Part shown: positions 6,292 through 8,546 of the stretch, piece by piece
How positions within the stretch are numbered: position 1 is the first letter of the stretch
How the letters are laid out: each line of letters opens with the position of its first letter
NCBI GenBank assembly: GCA_963204845.1
Contig: CAUJIL010000041.1
Span: 1-8,546 of the forward strand
Direction: 5' to 3'
Length of the DNA stretch: 8,546 bases
Source of the DNA: Pseudomonadota bacterium
GTDB taxonomy: Bacteria > Pseudomonadota > Gammaproteobacteria > Pseudomonadales > UBA5518
Program-made: the position numbers and the translations under genes
The notes under the pieces: generated by a model
The model's input: the letters and a program-made list of their open reading frames with translations, nothing else
What the model was told of the DNA's origin: nothing
Databases searched by the model: none

Positions 6292-7071
6292 ATGGCGCTG
6301 GAACTGCCCGAGACCTTCACCTACGAGAAACGCGGCCGCATCGCGATCATGACCGTCAACCGGCCGCGCGCGATGAACGCGTTCACGACCGGGATGCTGG
6401 CGGCGATGGATGCCTGCTTCGCCGATTTCCAGCAGGACGACGACCTCTGGGTCGCGATCCTGACCGGTGCCGGTGACAAGGCGTTCTGCGCCGGCATGGA
6501 TCTGCAGGAGGCGATTCCCCGCCTGAACTCGGGCGAGCAGCTCGGTTACGCGGACCACACCAAGCGGCCGTTCTCGGACGTGTTCAAGCCGATCATCGCG
6601 GCGATCAACGGCTTCTGCATCGCCGGCGGGATGGAGTTCATGCAGGGTACCGACATCCGCATCGCGGCCGAGCACGCGACCTTCGGGCTCGGCGAGGTGC
6701 GTTTCGGACTGGTTCCCACCGGCGGCACCCACGTGCGCCTGCCGCGCCAGATCCCGTGGGCGGTCGCGATGGAACTGCTGCTCACCGGCGAGAACATCGA
6801 CGCGCGCCGCGCCTGCGAGATCGGACTGATCAACCGCGTGGTGCCGCGCGAGCAACTGATGGACGAGGCGCTGCGCATCGCGGAGAAGATCTGCATGAAC
6901 AGCCCGCTGGCCGTGCGCACCGCGAAGGAAATCGTGGTTCGCCAGGCGAACCTCGAGCCCGGCTTCGTGCTCGAGAAGGCGATCGGGGCACGCGTGTTCG
7001 GCTCGCACGACGCGATCGAGGGGCCGAAGGCGTTCATGGAGAAGCGCAAGCCCGAGTTCAAGGGCCGCTGA
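6292..7071 (+). CDS. Enoyl-CoA hydratase/isomerase (canonical crotonase)
   Basis: This protein has 259 residues, the normal crotonase length, and starts at the ATG at 6292 behind AGGAGA (6277-6282). It carries the complete active site: IMTVNRPRAMNAF (19-31), oxyanion motif FCAGMDL (65-71), CIAGGMEF (109-116) with Glu115, and FGLGEVRFGLVP with Glu135. The 20-residue spacing of the glutamates matches rat crotonase E144/E164. AMELLLTGENIDARRACEIGL and the terminal FMEKRKPEFKGR are also typical. It should add water to a trans-2-enoyl-CoA, or shift its double bond, in the cytoplasm. In this operon it could make the 3-hydroxyacyl-CoA that the thiolase-like/DUF35 pair cleaves. It is one of three crotonase genes in the window. 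It is the only plain one, since the MenB-like and the tandem proteins differ from the norm. Substrate unknown. Confidence 0.93.
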   Translation: MALELPETFTYEKRGRIAIMTVNRPRAMNAFTTGMLAAMDACFADFQQDDDLWVAILTGAGDKAFCAGMDLQEAIPRLNSGEQLGYADHTKRPFSDVFKPIIAAINGFCIAGGMEFMQGTDIRIAAEHATFGLGEVRFGLVPTGGTHVRLPRQIPWAVAMELLLTGENIDARRACEIGLINRVVPREQLMDEALRIAEKICMNSPLAVRTAKEIVVRQANLEPGFVLEKAIGARVFGSHDAIEGPKAFMEKRKPEFKGR

Positions 7072-7099
7072 TCCCGCGACCACCACGGAGGACCAGACG

Positions 7100-8167
7100 A
7101 TGGCGCTGCGCGTCGAGACGGTGATGATGGGACCCGACACCGGCCAGTACGCCGGCAAGGGGCAAGCCGTGACCGGCATCGCGCGCATCGCCGGCGATGC
7201 GCAGCGGCTCGAGGCGCTGGGCTTCGACGGCATCACCGCGCCCGAGGCCGGGCACGACCCGTACCTGCCGCTGGCCTTCGCCGCCGAGCACACGCAGCGC
7301 GTGCGCCTCGGCACCAACGTCGCGATCTCGTTCCCGCGCAGTCCGATGGTCACCGCGCAGCTCGCCTGGGACCTGCAGAACTACTCGGGCGGGCGCTTCG
7401 CGCTCGGCATCGGCACCCAGATCAAGGGTCACAACGAGCGCCGCTACGCGACGCCGTGGCCGTCGGCGCCCGGGCCGCGCATGCGCGAGTACGTGCTGTG
7501 CCTGCGCGCGATGTTCCGTTCGTTCCAGAACCCGCGCGCCCCGGAGTACTTCGAGGGCGAGCACTACCGTTTCACGATGCTGCCGCCGTTCTTCAACCCG
7601 GGGCCGATCGAGCACCCGCAGGTGCCGCTCCACGTCGCCGCGGTGAACCCGTACATGGCACGCATGGCCGGGGAGATCTGCGACGGGCTGCGCCTGCACC
7701 CGGTGGCGACCTTCGCCTACACGAGCGACGTGCTGCTGCCGGCGATCGCCGCGGGCGCGGCGCGCGCGGGGCGCGATGCGGCGGGGTTCGAGCTGATCGG
7801 CGCGCCGTTCCTCGCGCTGGGAAGCAACGAGGAGGAATTGCGCAAGTCGATGGACGCGCTGCGCCAGAACATCTCGTTCTACGCCTCGACGCGCTCGTAC
7901 CACGCGGTGCTCGCCTTCCACGGCTGGGAGGACGTCGGCATGGAACTGCACCGCCTGTCGCTGGCCGGCAAGTGGGCCGAGATGCCGGCGCTGATCACCG
8001 ACCAGATGCTCGAACAGTGGGCGGTGATCGCGCTGTACGAGGACTTCGCCGAGCGCCTGCGCGAGCGCGCGCTGGGTGTGTTCGGCACGGTGCTGATCGA
8101 CCTGCCGGCGGCGGCGCGCGCCGACGACGACTTCGTGCGCGAGACCGTGCGTCGCCTGCACGCCTGA
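7100..8167 (+). CDS. LLM class flavin-dependent oxidoreductase (TIGR03617-like, putative F420-dependent)
   Basis: The 355-residue protein starts at the ATG at 7100 behind GGAGGA (7087-7092). It has the bacterial luciferase-like TIM-barrel pattern: AQRLEALGFDGITAPE near residues 34-49, VRLGTNVAISFPRSP about 70-84, WDLQNYSGGRFALGIGTQ (90-107), then GHNERRY and PRMREYV. A C-terminal region carries FHGWEDVG and LGVFGTVLIDLP. The pattern fits the MSMEG_2256-type subfamily often labelled F420-dependent, but whether this host makes F420 or the enzyme uses FMN cannot be told here. Such enzymes transfer hydride to or from, or monooxygenate, small substrates. It sits 28 bases after the hydratase and 30 before the third CaiB/BaiF gene, so it is probably the redox step of the same pathway. 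No acyl-CoA dehydrogenase or hydroxyacyl-CoA dehydrogenase is present to share that work. Confidence 0.87.
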   Translation: MALRVETVMMGPDTGQYAGKGQAVTGIARIAGDAQRLEALGFDGITAPEAGHDPYLPLAFAAEHTQRVRLGTNVAISFPRSPMVTAQLAWDLQNYSGGRFALGIGTQIKGHNERRYATPWPSAPGPRMREYVLCLRAMFRSFQNPRAPEYFEGEHYRFTMLPPFFNPGPIEHPQVPLHVAAVNPYMARMAGEICDGLRLHPVATFAYTSDVLLPAIAAGAARAGRDAAGFELIGAPFLALGSNEEELRKSMDALRQNISFYASTRSYHAVLAFHGWEDVGMELHRLSLAGKWAEMPALITDQMLEQWAVIALYEDFAERLRERALGVFGTVLIDLPAAARADDDFVRETVRRLHA

Positions 8168-8197
8168 GCCATACCGATCGAACCACGGGGTAACACG

Positions 8198-8546
8198 ATG
8201 ACCGCACCGACCACCGCGACCGGACCGCTCGCCGGGCTGCGCGTACTCGACATCTCGACCATGCTGGCCGGCCCGTACGGCGCCACGCTGCTCGGCGACC
8301 TCGGCGCCGACGTGATCCGCGTCGAATCGCACTATGGCGACGAGAGCCGCCACCTCGGCCCGAAGCGTGGCACCGAACGCGGGCCGTACCTGAGCCTCAA
8401 CCGCAACAAGCGCGACATCGTGATCGATCTGCAGCAGGAGGATTCGCGCGAGGTGTTCGCGCGGTTGGTGGCGACAGCCGACGTGCTGATCACCAATATC
8501 CGCGAGCCGGCGCTCAGCAAGCTCGGGTTGAGCTATGCGCAGGTCG
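8198..8546 (+). CDS. CaiB/BaiF (class III) CoA-transferase family protein (5' part only)
   Basis: The reading frame begins at the ATG at 8198 and is open at the right edge, showing 116 residues. It has the family N-terminus: LAGLRVLDISTMLAGPYGAT (11-30), LLGDLGADVIRVES, SLNRNKRDIVIDL and ADVLITNIREPALSKLGL. It is closer to the general family consensus than the two earlier CaiB/BaiF proteins, for example in MLAGPYG. The segment with the catalytic aspartate lies beyond the window, so activity cannot be judged. The ribosome site is weak (CGGGG, 8186-8190). As the third CaiB/BaiF gene of the operon it may be the catalytically complete CoA transferase, acting on a different intermediate or supplying activity the pair lacks; that is speculation. 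Confidence 0.9.
   Translation, partial: MTAPTTATGPLAGLRVLDISTMLAGPYGATLLGDLGADVIRVESHYGDESRHLGPKRGTERGPYLSLNRNKRDIVIDLQQEDSREVFARLVATADVLITNIREPALSKLGLSYAQV

Noticed and set aside
1..8546. CRISPR arrays, tRNA/rRNA genes, insertion sequences, phage or defence genes
   Set aside because: No repeat-spacer pattern, RNA-gene signature, transposase or terminal inverted repeat was seen. The window is metabolic genes throughout.

Overview
The window is 8.5 kb of GC-rich DNA that is almost entirely coding. The organism looks like a high-GC bacterium, probably a proteobacterium. The basis is strong G/C preference at third codon positions, mostly TGA stops, Shine-Dalgarno-led genes and the character of the proteins. 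I cannot place it more precisely from this sequence.

Layout. Positions 1-1000 hold the 5' part of a leftward crotonase-family gene whose protein seems to carry a degenerate crotonase-like half in front of an intact one. Positions 1001-1220 are a divergent control region. From 1221 to the right edge, eight genes run rightward with gaps of only about 17-48 bases, so they are most likely one operon. In order: CaiB/BaiF protein 1 (1221-2426), CaiB/BaiF protein 2 (2446-3654), a MenB-like crotonase (3703-4611), a thiolase-like/lipid-transfer-type protein broken by an in-frame TAA (4637-5803), a DUF35 zinc-ribbon/OB-fold protein (5821-6246), a canonical enoyl-CoA hydratase/isomerase (6292-7071), an LLM-class flavin-dependent oxidoreductase (7100-8167), and the start of a third CaiB/BaiF protein (8198 to the edge).

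How they could work together. Nearly every protein belongs to a family that handles CoA thioesters, so the region is best read as a catabolic operon for an unusual carboxylic acid, perhaps alicyclic, aromatic-derived or terpenoid/steroid-like. A CoA transferase would activate the acid, crotonases would hydrate or hydrolytically open it, and the thiolase-like/DUF35 pair would cleave a C-C bond. The LLM enzyme would supply an oxidation or reduction. No acyl-CoA ligase, acyl-CoA dehydrogenase or 3-hydroxyacyl-CoA dehydrogenase lies in the window. The gene content resembles the CoA-transferase pair, hydratase and thiolase/zinc-finger parts of anaerobic bbs-type (benzylsuccinate) operons. The lack of catalytic cysteines in the thiolase-like protein instead points toward Ltp2/DUF35-type retro-aldolases. 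The substrate is unknown.

The points most worth checking are four. The thiolase-like gene has a premature stop one base from a sense codon. Both paired CaiB/BaiF proteins seem to have lost the family's catalytic aspartate. The MenB-like enzyme has its active-site Ala/Asp order swapped. The leftward crotonase appears to be a tandem fusion.
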